Positions 7,920 through 16,139 are shown, counted from the first letter of the stretch. The stretch is 30,744 nucleotides of DNA from an uncultured Chloroflexota bacterium (GCA_937864085.1 CALMIH010000165.1:1-30744); one strand, 5' to 3'. The notes: generated by a model not told the origin, from the sequence alone. Numbers and translations are program-made.

Positions 7920-8651
7920 TTATCGCGCGCTGTCGACAGTGGCGCGTTGGAAGGCGATCAGTTCGGCGATCCCCTTGTCAGCCAAGGCGAGCATTGCGTC
8001 AAGTGAGGCGCGATCGAACGGCTCCTGCTCCGCCGTCCCCTGCAGCTCTACATAGTGACCACCCTCCGTGGCGACAACGTTGAGATCCACATCGGCACGG
8101 CTGTCCTCTTCGTATGGAAGGTCGAGCACCGGGCGTCCGTCAACAATGCCAACCGAGACGGCGGCGATGTTGCGCGTCAGGAACTTATCAAGCTTCTTCG
8201 CGCGCATGGCGATCGCCAGCGCAATCCAGCCGCCGGTGATGCTGGCGCAGCGCGTTCCGCCGTCCGCTACCAGCACGTCGCAGTCGATCAAGATGGATCG
8301 CTCGCCGAGCTTGGTCAGGTCTACGGCCTGGCGAAGCGATCGGCCGATTAGGCGCTGAATCTCATGGGTGCGTCCGCCGAGCTTGCCGCGTACCGCTTCG
8401 CGATCTGATCTGGTGTTGGTTGCGCGCGGAAGCATGCTGTATTCGGCGGTGATCCAGCCGGTTCCCTTGCCGCGCAGGTGCGGCGGGACGCGATCCTCAA
8501 CGCTGGCAGAGCAGATCACCACAGTGTTGCCTACGGTGATGATCGCCGAACCTTCAGCCCACTTCTGAACGCCGAGCTCCGCGCTCAGCGCGCGCATCTG
8601 ATCTGGTGCGCGTCCATCACCACGTGGGCCGCTTGCGCTTCCGATGCTCAT
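7920..8651 (-). CDS. rph: Ribonuclease PH
   Basis: The 243-residue length is that of a normal RNase PH. Motifs include GDGRAPDQMR at the start, the phosphate- and tRNA-binding Arg-rich block (ATNTRSDREAVRGKLGGR then THEIQRLIGRSLR), the acidic metal site in DCDVLVADGGTRCASITGG, and DLPYEEDSRADVDLNVV. It phosphorolytically trims the 3' end of tRNA precursors down to near the CCA. The start at 8651 has GGGGAG six bases upstream. Only 13 bases separate it from mazG, so they are cotranscribed. Confidence 0.96.
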   Translation of the reverse strand: MSIGSASGPRGDGRAPDQMRALSAELGVQKWAEGSAIITVGNTVVICSASVEDRVPPHLRGKGTGWITAEYSMLPRATNTRSDREAVRGKLGGRTHEIQRLIGRSLRQAVDLTKLGERSILIDCDVLVADGGTRCASITGGWIALAIAMRAKKLDKFLTRNIAAVSVGIVDGRPVLDLPYEEDSRADVDLNVVATEGGHYVELQGTAEQEPFDRASLDAMLALADKGIAELIAFQRATVDSAR

Positions 8652-8664
8652 CAGGATCTCCCCT

Positions 8665-9918
8665 TCAACTCTTCGAATCCAACGCGCCGGCGCGCTCGGC
8701 GGCCTTCGCCTCGTCCCAGAGCGTATCTAATGTGGCGAAGTCTGCCGTTTTCAGGTCGATCTTGCGCTCGGCGGCGCGCCGCTCCACCTCGCCGAAGCGG
8801 CGGCGGAACTTCTCGTTCGCCCCACGGAGCGCCGCCTCCGCGTCAATCCCGCTGCGGCGTCCAAGGTTCACCAGCACCGCCATCACGTCGCCGAGCTCGT
8901 CTTGCGCCGCAGCCAGCGTCGCAGCGCTCGTTGCACTGCGCCCCGTGATGCTGTCCGGGTTCCCCGCCGCCGCTAGTGCCTCAGTTAGCTCCTCGATCTC
9001 TTCGGTGAACTTCTCGCGCACGCCGTCCAGCGTTGGCCAGTCGTAGCCCATCGCGCTCGCGCGATCCTGTAGTTCGCGACTCGCCGACAGTGCCGGCAGC
9101 CCACGGCTGACGCCGCTCAGCGCGCTCTTGCTCTTTGGGCTTGTGTCGCCGCGTTCGGCGCGCTCCTCCGCCTTCACCGACTCCCAGGCGCGCTGCACCT
9201 CTCGGCTCGTCTCTGCCGTTCCCTCGCCAAAGACGTGCGGGTGACGGCGAATGATCTTCTTCGCGAGCCGCTCCTGCACGTCGGTGAGGTCGAACGCGCC
9301 ACGCTCCGCCGCCAGCTGTGTGTGGAGGACGATCTGCAAATAGACGTCGCCGAGCTCTTCGGCCATCGCCGCGTCCGTCGCAGCGCTCGGCGCCGCCGCC
9401 TGCGCCTCAATCGCATCGTGCAGCTCCCACGCCTCTTCAATCAGGTGCTTCGCTAGCGTCAGGTGCGTCTGCTCGCGATCCCACGGGCAGCCATCCGGCG
9501 CACGCAGTCGCGCGCTCAACCACGGCATCGCCCACGGCGAAGCGAGCGCCTCAATCGGCGCGAGTGGCGGGATAAGGAGCGCCTCCCATGCGCTGGACTG
9601 GTCAGCAGTAACGCTCTGTAGCGTGGTGGTCTCTCCTGATGGAAGGAGCGTCACGCGGTGCTGCGCACCGTAGAGGCGCTCCAGTAGCGCCACGCCACCA
9701 CCACCCCTCCCTGGAAGTTCGGCAGCGGCACCTTCGCGCGCCTCTGCTCGCGCAGCGGTTCGCGTGACGAAGAGTGGGAGGCGCGGGTCTGCCGCCGTTG
9801 ATGCGATCGCCGTGAGTGGGATGACCGCGAATCCGCCAGTCAGATCAACGTGCAGGGCAACCGTTCGCGCGGTTGCAATCAGTGACTCCACTGGGAGTTG
9901 GTCGCCGCGCGCCATCAC
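8665..9918 (-). CDS. mazG: MazG-family nucleoside triphosphate pyrophosphohydrolase with a residual tetrapyrrole-methylase half at the N-terminus
   Basis: The product has 417 residues. Two MazG domains follow each other: the first from about 133 (WLSARLRAPDGCPWDREQTH, metal ligands EEAWE at 161-165 and EELGD at 187-191), the second from about 283 (EEIEE 306-310 and DELGD 340-344). They hydrolyse NTPs/dNTPs to monophosphates and pyrophosphate. Residues 1-130 are not MazG. Their end (HRVTLLPSGETTTLQSVT, then WEALLIPPL just before the MazG domain) lines up from memory with the C-terminal half of the tetrapyrrole (SAM-dependent) methylase domain in YabN-type fusions, but the N-terminal half with the SAM-binding Gly motif is absent. 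The gene overlaps the PpiC gene stop by 4 bases (ATGA); a second Met follows directly. Confidence 0.88.
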   Translation of the reverse strand: MMARGDQLPVESLIATARTVALHVDLTGGFAVIPLTAIASTAADPRLPLFVTRTAARAEAREGAAAELPGRGGGGVALLERLYGAQHRVTLLPSGETTTLQSVTADQSSAWEALLIPPLAPIEALASPWAMPWLSARLRAPDGCPWDREQTHLTLAKHLIEEAWELHDAIEAQAAAPSAATDAAMAEELGDVYLQIVLHTQLAAERGAFDLTDVQERLAKKIIRRHPHVFGEGTAETSREVQRAWESVKAEERAERGDTSPKSKSALSGVSRGLPALSASRELQDRASAMGYDWPTLDGVREKFTEEIEELTEALAAAGNPDSITGRSATSAATLAAAQDELGDVMAVLVNLGRRSGIDAEAALRGANEKFRRRFGEVERRAAERKIDLKTADFATLDTLWDEAKAAERAGALDSKS

Positions 9919-11642
9919 GGCGCTGGTGAGCCCCCCGCCTCCTGGACCACGCTACCGTCGATGGCAATCTCCGCCGTCTGTCGATACGTGTCGAGCCAGA
10001 CAAGGAAGCCGCTCGTCTTGATCGTCGCCTGCTGCTCTTCCGTGAGGGCGCGCTCTTCAATCGCGTTGATTTTGAAGATCACCATCTGGCTATTGAGCGT
10101 CTGCACGCTGCTCACTTCGCCTGCCGCGAGCAACCAGGCAGCTGAACCAATCTGCGCATTAAGCGAATAGCGGGAGGTGAAGCCAAGGTTGTCTGTGGTC
10201 ATCCCCTCAAACTCCTTCAGCGCCTCTGCGGCACGCGCATCAAAATCAACGGATGCGCCGGCAAGCTCCTGGGCGAGAATCTCCATGCGGAGCGTCATCC
10301 CCTCGCGGCGACCCTCAAACTGCATGACGTGATAACCAAACTCCGTCTTGATCGGGCCAAGGAGATCGCCAACCTGAAGGCCGTCTGCCCAGACGGCGTC
10401 TTCAAACGCAGGAACGTAGCTCCCCTTCGCCGCCCAGCCGAGCAGGCCGCCGTTTGCACCGGAGCCAGTATCGTCACTCTGATCTGCAAGTGACTCCATA
10501 GAGATCCCAGCTGCAATCTTCTCGTAGGCAGCCTTCGCCTCAGCCTCGGCGGCAGCCCAGGCTGGATCAGTGGTGTCCAAGCCTGCGGCCCCTGCTGAGT
10601 CGTCATTCGGGCTGTACAGGAGGTGGCGAACAAGCACCTCTTCAACCTCGCTGTTTCCCTGTGGCACTGGCACTGCAATGTAGCTGATGTCGCGCTGCTC
10701 AACTGGGTCAACCAGGAGTTCGGCGGTCACCACCTCGCTCAGTGCCTCGCTCAGAGCACGCTCACCAACCATCTTCTTGTAGAGGTCCATATTGATCTTT
10801 GCGTCGCTTGCACTTAAATCAAAGTTTGGATCTGCCTGCGCAGGCCGAATCTGGTCTACGTAGAAGATGGCCATCTGACTAGCTGACTGGCTGATCGCCT
10901 CGGTTGGGCCAGCCGCGGTGAGCGCCCAGGCGGCGGCGTAGGCCGGGTCCGTCAGCGGATCCTCAGCCTTTGTGCTCCACCCAATCCGCCCACCCTCTTC
11001 TGCATAGGAATCAGACGACTCTCGCTTCGCAATGGCTCCAAAGTCGCCACCGGACTTGATCTCCGCAATGATCGCATCGGCCCTCTGCTGCGCGGCGGCA
11101 ATCATTTTCTCCGTGGGTTCGCCAGTTTTCGGGTCGCTTGCAACCTTGATCGAAATGCGGCGCAAGAGGCGCAGCTCAGGGGTTGCTGTCTCATCTGCCC
11201 ATGCGGCATCGACCGCAGCCTGATCAATCGTGACGTTCTTTTCAGTCGCAAGTTGCGCAACAAGAAGGGCATCAATCATGTCTGACGTCAGCTGGCTGCT
11301 CAGGTTCGTCCCCGCATCGTCAAGCTGCTGTAGGAGCGCGTTACCTTGGTCATTAGTCAGTGTTCCGGCAGAGACGCGTGCCCTAATCCGTGCAGCCTCA
11401 AGGTTCAGGCGGAAGTTTGCAATCTCGCCACGTGCCTTCGCCTCTCCTACGCTAATTGAGGAGCCGTTCACCGCAACTGCAGATGCGTAGTTATCACTCC
11501 ACCAGCCCACGGCCAAGACGCCAGCGAGGAGCAGGGTAGAGAGGGCAATGGCCCCAAAGAAGGCAAAGTTGGTGAGCACGGATTTGTCCGTTGCGTGATA
11601 CCGCGCTACAGCACTGGCGCGAAGTTTTGCGATCGGATTCAC
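9915..11642 (-). CDS. Membrane-anchored PpiC/SurA-like peptidyl-prolyl isomerase with two parvulin domains
   Basis: The 575-residue product has one N-terminal membrane segment (about 26-48, FAFFGAIALSTLLLAGVLAV), then a SurA_N-like helical chaperone region (about 55-150). Two parvulin domains follow: about 157-270 (RLLRRISIKV..., GGDFGAIAKRESSD, GGRIGWST) and about 335-446 (EEVLVRHLLYSP, GGLLGWAAKGSYVPAFEDAV, EFGYHVMQFEGRR). The second is closer to consensus than the first. A further helical C-terminal region resembles the swapped chaperone lobe. It should fold or chaperone exported proteins on the outer face of the membrane. The start is GTG, supported by AAGGAGAG at 11651-11658. First gene of the operon with mazG, rph and rdgB. 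Confidence 0.88.
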   Translation of the reverse strand: MNPIAKLRASAVARYHATDKSVLTNFAFFGAIALSTLLLAGVLAVGWWSDNYASAVAVNGSSISVGEAKARGEIANFRLNLEAARIRARVSAGTLTNDQGNALLQQLDDAGTNLSSQLTSDMIDALLVAQLATEKNVTIDQAAVDAAWADETATPELRLLRRISIKVASDPKTGEPTEKMIAAAQQRADAIIAEIKSGGDFGAIAKRESSDSYAEEGGRIGWSTKAEDPLTDPAYAAAWALTAAGPTEAISQSASQMAIFYVDQIRPAQADPNFDLSASDAKINMDLYKKMVGERALSEALSEVVTAELLVDPVEQRDISYIAVPVPQGNSEVEEVLVRHLLYSPNDDSAGAAGLDTTDPAWAAAEAEAKAAYEKIAAGISMESLADQSDDTGSGANGGLLGWAAKGSYVPAFEDAVWADGLQVGDLLGPIKTEFGYHVMQFEGRREGMTLRMEILAQELAGASVDFDARAAEALKEFEGMTTDNLGFTSRYSLNAQIGSAAWLLAAGEVSSVQTLNSQMVIFKINAIEERALTEEQQATIKTSGFLVWLDTYRQTAEIAIDGSVVQEAGGSPAP

Positions 11643-11650
11643 GGGATTAA

Positions 11651-11658
11651 CTCTCCTT
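11651..11658 (-). promoter_or_regulatory. Shine-Dalgarno sequence deciding the GTG start of the PpiC gene
   Basis: AAGGAGAG on the minus strand ends eight bases before the GTG at 11642. This is a strong site and contrasts with the leaderless genes in the window. Confidence 0.7.
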
Positions 11659-11694
11659 CAGGCATGCTGCCTCACACTTGGGGCACGTGGGATC

Positions 11695-11700
11695 AGTATA
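11695..11700 (-). promoter_or_regulatory. -10 element for the PpiC-mazG-rph-rdgB operon
   Basis: TATACT on the minus strand is close to the consensus. It predicts a transcription start near 11688 and a leader of about 45 bases that carries the Shine-Dalgarno site. No clear TTGACA-like box is seen 16-18 bases upstream. Confidence 0.45.
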
Positions 11701-11712
11701 GGGGGTGAATGC

Positions 11713-11718
11713 TATCCT
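11713..11718 (+). promoter_or_regulatory. -10 element for the polysaccharide exporter operon
   Basis: TATCCT is followed by nine bases and the ATG at 11728, predicting a leader of only about three bases. It lies back to back with the minus-strand TATACT at 11695-11700. No Shine-Dalgarno sequence precedes the ATG. Confidence 0.45.
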
Positions 11719-11727
11719 CTCGCCACA

Positions 11728-12582
11728 ATGGCAAATGCATCACTCCGCCTCACCGTGGGCCGCCCAAAACAAGGCCCAGTCGGGACGATTGCCGAGACGA
11801 TCAAGAGCGTGATTCACCGACGCCGCCTCCTCCTCTACCTCACGATTGCCAAGGTCCGACAAGATGGCGGCAACTCCCTGCTCGGCAATCTCTGGCTCGT
11901 CCTTGACCCAGCGATCCAGCTTGCGATCTACTACTTCCTCGTTGGCATGGTGTTAGATCGGCCACAGCCAGCCTTTGCGCTCTTCCTCTTCTCTGCCATC
12001 CTCCCGTGGCGCTGGCTTAGCATGGCGCTCGGCGGCGCTGCCAATTCGGTCCGAGTGAAGGACAAGGTGATGCGCCAGATCGCATTCCCACACATCGTCC
12101 TCCCGATCGCCTCGCTCTCCGCAAGTAGCGCCAGCTTCCTCTTTGGGCTCTTGCCGCTCTGCTGCCTCTACCTCATCTACCCCGAGCGGCTCACGCCATG
12201 GGTCTTCTCGTTTCCGCTCATTGGAGTTGTGCAACTCCTCTGGATGCTTCCACTCGCGATTCTCTTTAGCGCACTCAGCGTCTTCTTTAGGGACATCAGC
12301 AACATCCTCACGCACACCCTTCGGGTTGCCTTCTACCTCTCTCCAGCCCTCTTCAGCTACGACCGCGTCTTGGAGATTCTTGAGCAACGCCCTCCAGCGC
12401 GCCTCCTGCTTGACCTCAACCCAATGGCCTGGATCTTGACTGCGTACCGCGACATCTTTTACGAAGGGCGATCTGCGGACTGGGGTGCGCTCTTAGGAGT
12501 CGCACTCGCCTCGATCCCCTTTACGCTCGTGAGCATCTACCTCTTCCGCCGCATGGCGCCGTCCTTCCCGAAGGTTCTCTAG
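11728..12582 (+). CDS. ABC-2 polysaccharide exporter permease (Wzm/TagG-like)
   Basis: The 284-residue product has about six hydrophobic segments, including LAIYYFLVGMVLDR, FALFLFSAILPWRWLSMAL and a C-terminal YRDIFYEGRSADWGALLGVA stretch. The arrangement 'LGNLWLVLDPAIQLAIYYFL', 'LFSAILPWRW' and 'LNPMAWILTAYRDIFY' is characteristic of Wzm/TagG permeases, which move undecaprenyl-linked O-antigen or teichoic-acid chains across the inner membrane. The ATPase gene begins on the base after its stop, so the two form one transport unit. No glycosyltransferases lie nearby, so the substrate polymer is unknown. Codon third positions look less G/C-rich than in the flanking genes. Confidence 0.88.
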   Translation: MANASLRLTVGRPKQGPVGTIAETIKSVIHRRRLLLYLTIAKVRQDGGNSLLGNLWLVLDPAIQLAIYYFLVGMVLDRPQPAFALFLFSAILPWRWLSMALGGAANSVRVKDKVMRQIAFPHIVLPIASLSASSASFLFGLLPLCCLYLIYPERLTPWVFSFPLIGVVQLLWMLPLAILFSALSVFFRDISNILTHTLRVAFYLSPALFSYDRVLEILEQRPPARLLLDLNPMAWILTAYRDIFYEGRSADWGALLGVALASIPFTLVSIYLFRRMAPSFPKVL

Positions 12583-13341
12583 ATGGGCGCGCCGCATCCA
12601 ATCTCACTCAAGGGGGCTGGGGTCCGCTACAACATGCGTCTCAAGCGGAAGCGCTCATTACGTAAATCTGTGACGAAGGCCTCTCGACTAGACGCTCAGG
12701 GCTACTTTTGGGCGCTTAGGGATATCAACCTTGAAATCCAAGAAGGTGAGACGGTTGCAGTGATCGGTGCCAACGGTGCGGGGAAGAGCACGCTGCTTTT
12801 AATGCTGGCCGGCATCCTTGAGCCAGATGAGGGGAGCGTTGCCGTGTATGGAGCGATCTCAACTCTGCTCCATATTGGTGCGGGCTTTGATGACGAACTA
12901 AACGCGGAAGAGAATATCCTTCTTGTCGGCGCATTCCTTGGAATCCCTGCCTCCATTATGAAGAAGCGGGTTCCAGAGATCCTGGAGTTCGCTGACATTG
13001 GCGACTTTGCAAGCGCGGAAGTCCGAACGTATAGCTCTGGCATGCGGGCACGCCTCGGATTTAGCGTTGCGACTGCGGTGAGCCCAGATGTCTTACTCGT
13101 CGACGAAGTGCTCTCCACTGGAGACGCCTCATTTAGAGATAAGGCGAGAACTCGAATCCTTGACCTAATGAAGAGGGCGCGCGCGGTGGTGTACGTGACG
13201 CATGATCTTGACTCTGCGGCATCGTTCTGTACACGAGCGATCGAGCTTGAGGGAGGGCAGATCGTTGCCGATGGCCCCGCGAAGAGCGTGATCGCCGCCT
13301 ACCAGGCGAAGATGGAGCGAAAGGCGAAGGGGTCGAGTTAG
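12583..13341 (+). CDS. ABC polysaccharide exporter ATP-binding subunit (Wzt/TagH-like)
   Basis: The 252-residue product carries a P-loop GANGAGKST (62-70), the signature YSSGMRARL (150-158), Walker B VLLVDEVLSTGD (170-181) and the switch His in VYVTHDL. The basic N-terminal stretch before the nucleotide-binding domain (MRLKRKRSLRKSV) is typical of Wzt/TagH, where it lies near the membrane. The protein stops at about 250 residues, so it lacks the C-terminal carbohydrate-binding domain of the larger Wzt type; a TagH/RfbE-like or chain-length-independent exporter is more likely. Its TAG stop interlocks with the mreC stop on the other strand within four bases (13338-13341). Confidence 0.92.
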   Translation: MGAPHPISLKGAGVRYNMRLKRKRSLRKSVTKASRLDAQGYFWALRDINLEIQEGETVAVIGANGAGKSTLLLMLAGILEPDEGSVAVYGAISTLLHIGAGFDDELNAEENILLVGAFLGIPASIMKKRVPEILEFADIGDFASAEVRTYSSGMRARLGFSVATAVSPDVLLVDEVLSTGDASFRDKARTRILDLMKRARAVVYVTHDLDSAASFCTRAIELEGGQIVADGPAKSVIAAYQAKMERKAKGSS

Positions 13342-14225
13342 GGGGCCGCGCTTGGGAGCTGGAGACCGCCGCCGTAGTTCAGGATCACCAGCAGCGTTCG
13401 CGCAGAATCTAACTCTAGGATTGGCTTCACCTCGGCACTCTTGATCACCGCGCCAGAAGGGTCGCTCACGGTGACAACGCGGCCAATAGAGAGGCCGCGC
13501 GGGAAGGCGGAGCGAAGCGCAGAGCTGAGCTCAATCCCGGAGGTGGTGACCTCGGCGCCAACCGGCACGTCACGGAGCGCATCAATGTCATCAAAAACGA
13601 GCGGGTTTGCGCCCCGCCCATGAAGGAGGCCGATCGCTCCGGTCGTAGCGATCTCTGCCGTGACGGTGAACTCTGGGTCACTCATGAGTCGCACCTGTGC
13701 GCTCCCCTCCGTAACTGAGATGACGCGACCAGCGAGCGTCCCGCCCGCACCGATCACTACGTCGCCTTCAGTGATCCCATCGCGCGTCCCGCGATCGATG
13801 ATGGCCAGCCGTTTCCCAATCTCAAAGTCTCGCGCCACCACCTGCACCGCAATGCTGCTGAACGAGATTGACGAGCGAAGGTCAAGGATCGCCTGCAGTT
13901 CAGTAATCTCTCGTTCAAGGCTCGCCACGCGCACGGCGGAGGCGACGGCCTCATCGCGCTCTTGCAGCGTGAGGGCGAGACGCGTGCGAAGCGCCTGAAC
14001 GTCAGCGGCAACTGCGCCGATCACAGCAAGGCCGCGCCCAACCGCGGCGATCGGCTCTGTTACGACACGGAGCACGCTGGAGGCGCCGTCGCGCACCGCA
14101 ATGCTTGGTGGGGTGCTAGAGGTGAGGAGGAGGAGCAGCGAAAGGACAATCAGGGCTGGAGTGCCACGCCCGCCGAGTGAGACTCCTGTGCGACGCCCCG
14201 TTCGAAGCCGTGAACGAAAGAGCAT
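13338..14225 (-). CDS. mreC: Rod shape-determining protein MreC
   Basis: The 295-residue product has a basic cytoplasmic tail, one membrane helix (about 24-40, PALIVLSLLLLLTSS), a coiled coil (about 75-115, many Leu/Arg/Glu heptads) and the extracytoplasmic double beta-barrel region (VVARDFEIGKRLAIIDRGTR, AGRVISVTEGSAQVRLMSDP). MreC links the MreB filament to the cell-wall elongation enzymes. It starts nine bases after mreB. No mreD, PBP2 or RodA gene follows; instead the convergent exporter operon ends at the same spot, so the usual mreBCD run is split. Confidence 0.94.
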   Translation of the reverse strand: MLFRSRLRTGRRTGVSLGGRGTPALIVLSLLLLLTSSTPPSIAVRDGASSVLRVVTEPIAAVGRGLAVIGAVAADVQALRTRLALTLQERDEAVASAVRVASLEREITELQAILDLRSSISFSSIAVQVVARDFEIGKRLAIIDRGTRDGITEGDVVIGAGGTLAGRVISVTEGSAQVRLMSDPEFTVTAEIATTGAIGLLHGRGANPLVFDDIDALRDVPVGAEVTTSGIELSSALRSAFPRGLSIGRVVTVSDPSGAVIKSAEVKPILELDSARTLLVILNYGGGLQLPSAAP

Positions 14226-14234
14226 GAGAGACCG

Positions 14235-15287
14235 CTACCGAAGTGGGCGCTGGTAGGTCTCTGGTACGAGCAGCTTCTCCAGCGTCTCCACCTCTTGCAG
14301 GATGATCCCCGTGCCGCGCACCACGCAGGTGAGCGGGTCATCCGCAATGCGGACCGGCATATTCGTCTCGGCGGCGAGTCGAATCTCAATTCCTAGCAGC
14401 AGCGCACCACCACCGGCGAGAACGATCCCCTGATCCATGATGTCCGCCACCAGCTCGGGTGGCGTCTCTTCAATAGTGTCACGAACCGCGTTGACGATCT
14501 CAACGAGCGATGGTTCAAGCGCTTCACGAATCTGCGGCGCACCAACCTCAACCGAACGTGGCAGGCCAGTGAGGAGGTCGCGTCCGCGCAGAGTGATGCG
14601 CTGCGCGTCCCACTCGCCAGAGTGCGCCGAACCGATCGCGATCTTGATGTCCTCTGCGGTGCGCTCGCCAAGGAGCATGTTGTACTTGCGGCGAGCGTAG
14701 GCAACGATGTTTTCGTCCATCTCGTCGCCAGCAATGCGAATGCTCCGCGCTGTGACGATGCCGCCGAGGCTCGTCACTGCAACTTCTGTGGTGCCACCGC
14801 CAATGTCAACAATCATGCTGCCGGATGGCTCAGCAATGGCGAGCCCTGCCCCGATCGCGGCGGCCATCGGCTCTTCAACGAGACGGACCCATCGTGCCCC
14901 CGCCTTCAACGCCGCGTCACGCACGGCGCGCTTCTCCACTTCCGTCACGCCGGATGGAATGCCGATGATCATGCGCGGTCGCGCAGCCAGCCAGCCGCCA
15001 GAGTGCACCTTACGCACGTAGTAGCTGATCATCTGTTCCGTCACCGCTGCGTCAGAGATGACGCCGTCGCGGAGCGGTCGAATGGCAACGATGTTCGCTG
15101 GGGTTCGGCCGAGCATGCGCTTCGCTTCAGCGCCAATGGCGATCACCTTGCGCGACTTCGCCTCAACGGCAACAACAGAGGGCTCGCTGATGACGATCCC
15201 TTTCCCATGCACATGGACGAGCGTGTTCGCCGTGCCAAGGTCGATCCCAACATCGTTGGAGAAGAGGCTGTAGAGGCGGTTGAGCAT
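14235..15287 (-). CDS. mreB: Rod shape-determining protein MreB
   Basis: At 350 residues the length is standard. The actin-fold nucleotide motifs are intact: phosphate-1 GIDLGTANT (14-22), DIGGGTTEVAVTSLGG (phosphate-2) and the adenosine motif VLAGGGALLLGIE. 'VEEPMAAAIGAGL' is also typical. MreB forms membrane-bound filaments that guide lateral wall synthesis. It is downstream of radC and upstream of mreC, a gene order conserved widely in bacteria. The start at 15287 is supported by a TANNNT hexamer exactly six bases upstream; no Shine-Dalgarno sequence is visible, suggesting a leaderless mRNA. Confidence 0.97.
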   Translation of the reverse strand: MLNRLYSLFSNDVGIDLGTANTLVHVHGKGIVISEPSVVAVEAKSRKVIAIGAEAKRMLGRTPANIVAIRPLRDGVISDAAVTEQMISYYVRKVHSGGWLAARPRMIIGIPSGVTEVEKRAVRDAALKAGARWVRLVEEPMAAAIGAGLAIAEPSGSMIVDIGGGTTEVAVTSLGGIVTARSIRIAGDEMDENIVAYARRKYNMLLGERTAEDIKIAIGSAHSGEWDAQRITLRGRDLLTGLPRSVEVGAPQIREALEPSLVEIVNAVRDTIEETPPELVADIMDQGIVLAGGGALLLGIEIRLAAETNMPVRIADDPLTCVVRGTGIILQEVETLEKLLVPETYQRPLR

Positions 15288-15293
15288 TGAGCG

Positions 15294-15299
15294 ATGGTA
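15294..15299 (-). promoter_or_regulatory. -10 element of a leaderless promoter for mreBC
   Basis: TACCAT on the minus strand, then six bases (CGCTCA), then the mreB ATG. It sits in the 26-base gap after radC. The same hexamer and spacing stand before the MOSC gene. Confidence 0.5.
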
Positions 15300-15313
15300 G
15301 CACCAGCCTCCCG

Positions 15314-15991
15314 CTAGTCTGGCGCCGCCGTGGTCGCCCAGATCGTGGGTCGCTGCGAACGGATGCTCGCCCAGCGGCCGTGCCCGATCACAAGGTGATC
15401 GAGGAACTCAAGATCGAGCAGTCGTGCCGCGGCCACCACCTCCGCCGTTAGCCGCAAGTCCTCCTCCGATGGCTCCGGATCACCGCTCGGATGGTTGTGC
15501 ACGAGTGCAAAGCCGACACCACCCCCATCTACGACTGGGCGGAGCAGCTCAGCGATGCGCACGCTCGTCCCCGTCGCCGTTCCTACATACACCTGGTGCA
15601 ACGCAAGCAGCCCGTTACGCCCGTCAACTACAGCAACGTGAAGTTCTTCCTGCTCGCGCCGCGCAAGCAGCGGCGTAGCGAGCGCAGCAAGGTCCGCTGG
15701 CGACTGCACACGCTGACGCCCCACCGGCCACCACGAAGCCGCCGTGGAGAGTGCCTGCATTACCTGCTGCACGCGTTCCGACTCTTCCACAGACACGCCT
15801 GCGCGAATCAGTCGCGCGCCGATGCGCGTGTGAAAGAGCTGCTCCGGCTCACCCTTCAACGCGTGACGAAGACGTTCAGCAAGTCCAGTAATTCCTGCCA
15901 ACACTTCGATCGCAGTGAGGAGGTTGTCGTCACTATGCGTCGCTCCGCTGGATGTATTGGCTTTTGGGCTCTCTGCGATCGTCACACTCAC
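15314..15991 (-). CDS. radC: RadC-family JAB/JAMM-domain protein
   Basis: The 225-residue product has the RadC C-terminal JAMM metal site: HNHPSGDPEPSEED with His165, His167 and Asp178 as ligands, followed by LDLEFLDHLVIGHGRWASIR. The N-terminal ~85 residues take the place of the helix-hairpin-helix UPF0758 region but are diverged. Despite its name RadC has no proven repair role in most bacteria; the fold is that of a metalloprotease/deubiquitinase-like enzyme. The frame opens at GTG 15991, but a full anti-ribosomal match, GGAGGTGA at 15995-15988, fits better with the GTG at 15985, two codons in. The position upstream of mreB is a common conserved order. Confidence 0.92.
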   Translation of the reverse strand: MSVTIAESPKANTSSGATHSDDNLLTAIEVLAGITGLAERLRHALKGEPEQLFHTRIGARLIRAGVSVEESERVQQVMQALSTAASWWPVGRQRVQSPADLAALATPLLARREQEELHVAVVDGRNGLLALHQVYVGTATGTSVRIAELLRPVVDGGGVGFALVHNHPSGDPEPSEEDLRLTAEVVAAARLLDLEFLDHLVIGHGRWASIRSQRPTIWATTAAPD

Positions 15992-15995
15992 CTCC
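15988..15995 (-). promoter_or_regulatory. radC: Strong Shine-Dalgarno sequence for radC
   Basis: GGAGGTGA on the minus strand overlaps the first possible start (GTG 15991) and lies five bases (counted from GGAGG) before the next GTG at 15985, which it favours. Confidence 0.5.
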
Positions 15996-16017
15996 GGTTG
16001 TATATGGTGCCTCCGGT
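15991..16017. repeat. Short direct repeat CCTCCGGT upstream of radC
   Basis: CCTCCGGT occurs at 15991-15998 and 16010-16017, 19 bases start to start, on either side of a TATACA (minus strand, 16004-15999) that could be a poor -10 box. It may be an operator or chance; one copy doubles as the Shine-Dalgarno region. The remaining gap to 16139 holds a 10-base palindrome CGCGTACGCG near 16091-16100 and nothing else I can name. Confidence 0.25.
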
Positions 16018-16139
16018 GACGCGGCGAGCCCGCCGTTTTCCCGCTACGCCACCGAAGGCATCGCCACTATGCGCCGCGCCGCGTAGCGCACGCGTACGCG
16101 CCGCGTGTGGAAATGTGGGTGGGCCGCGCGGGGGTGAGG

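Noticed and set aside
14622..15290. A 222-codon plus-strand open frame
   Set aside because: Antisense to mreB, whose actin-fold motifs are intact.
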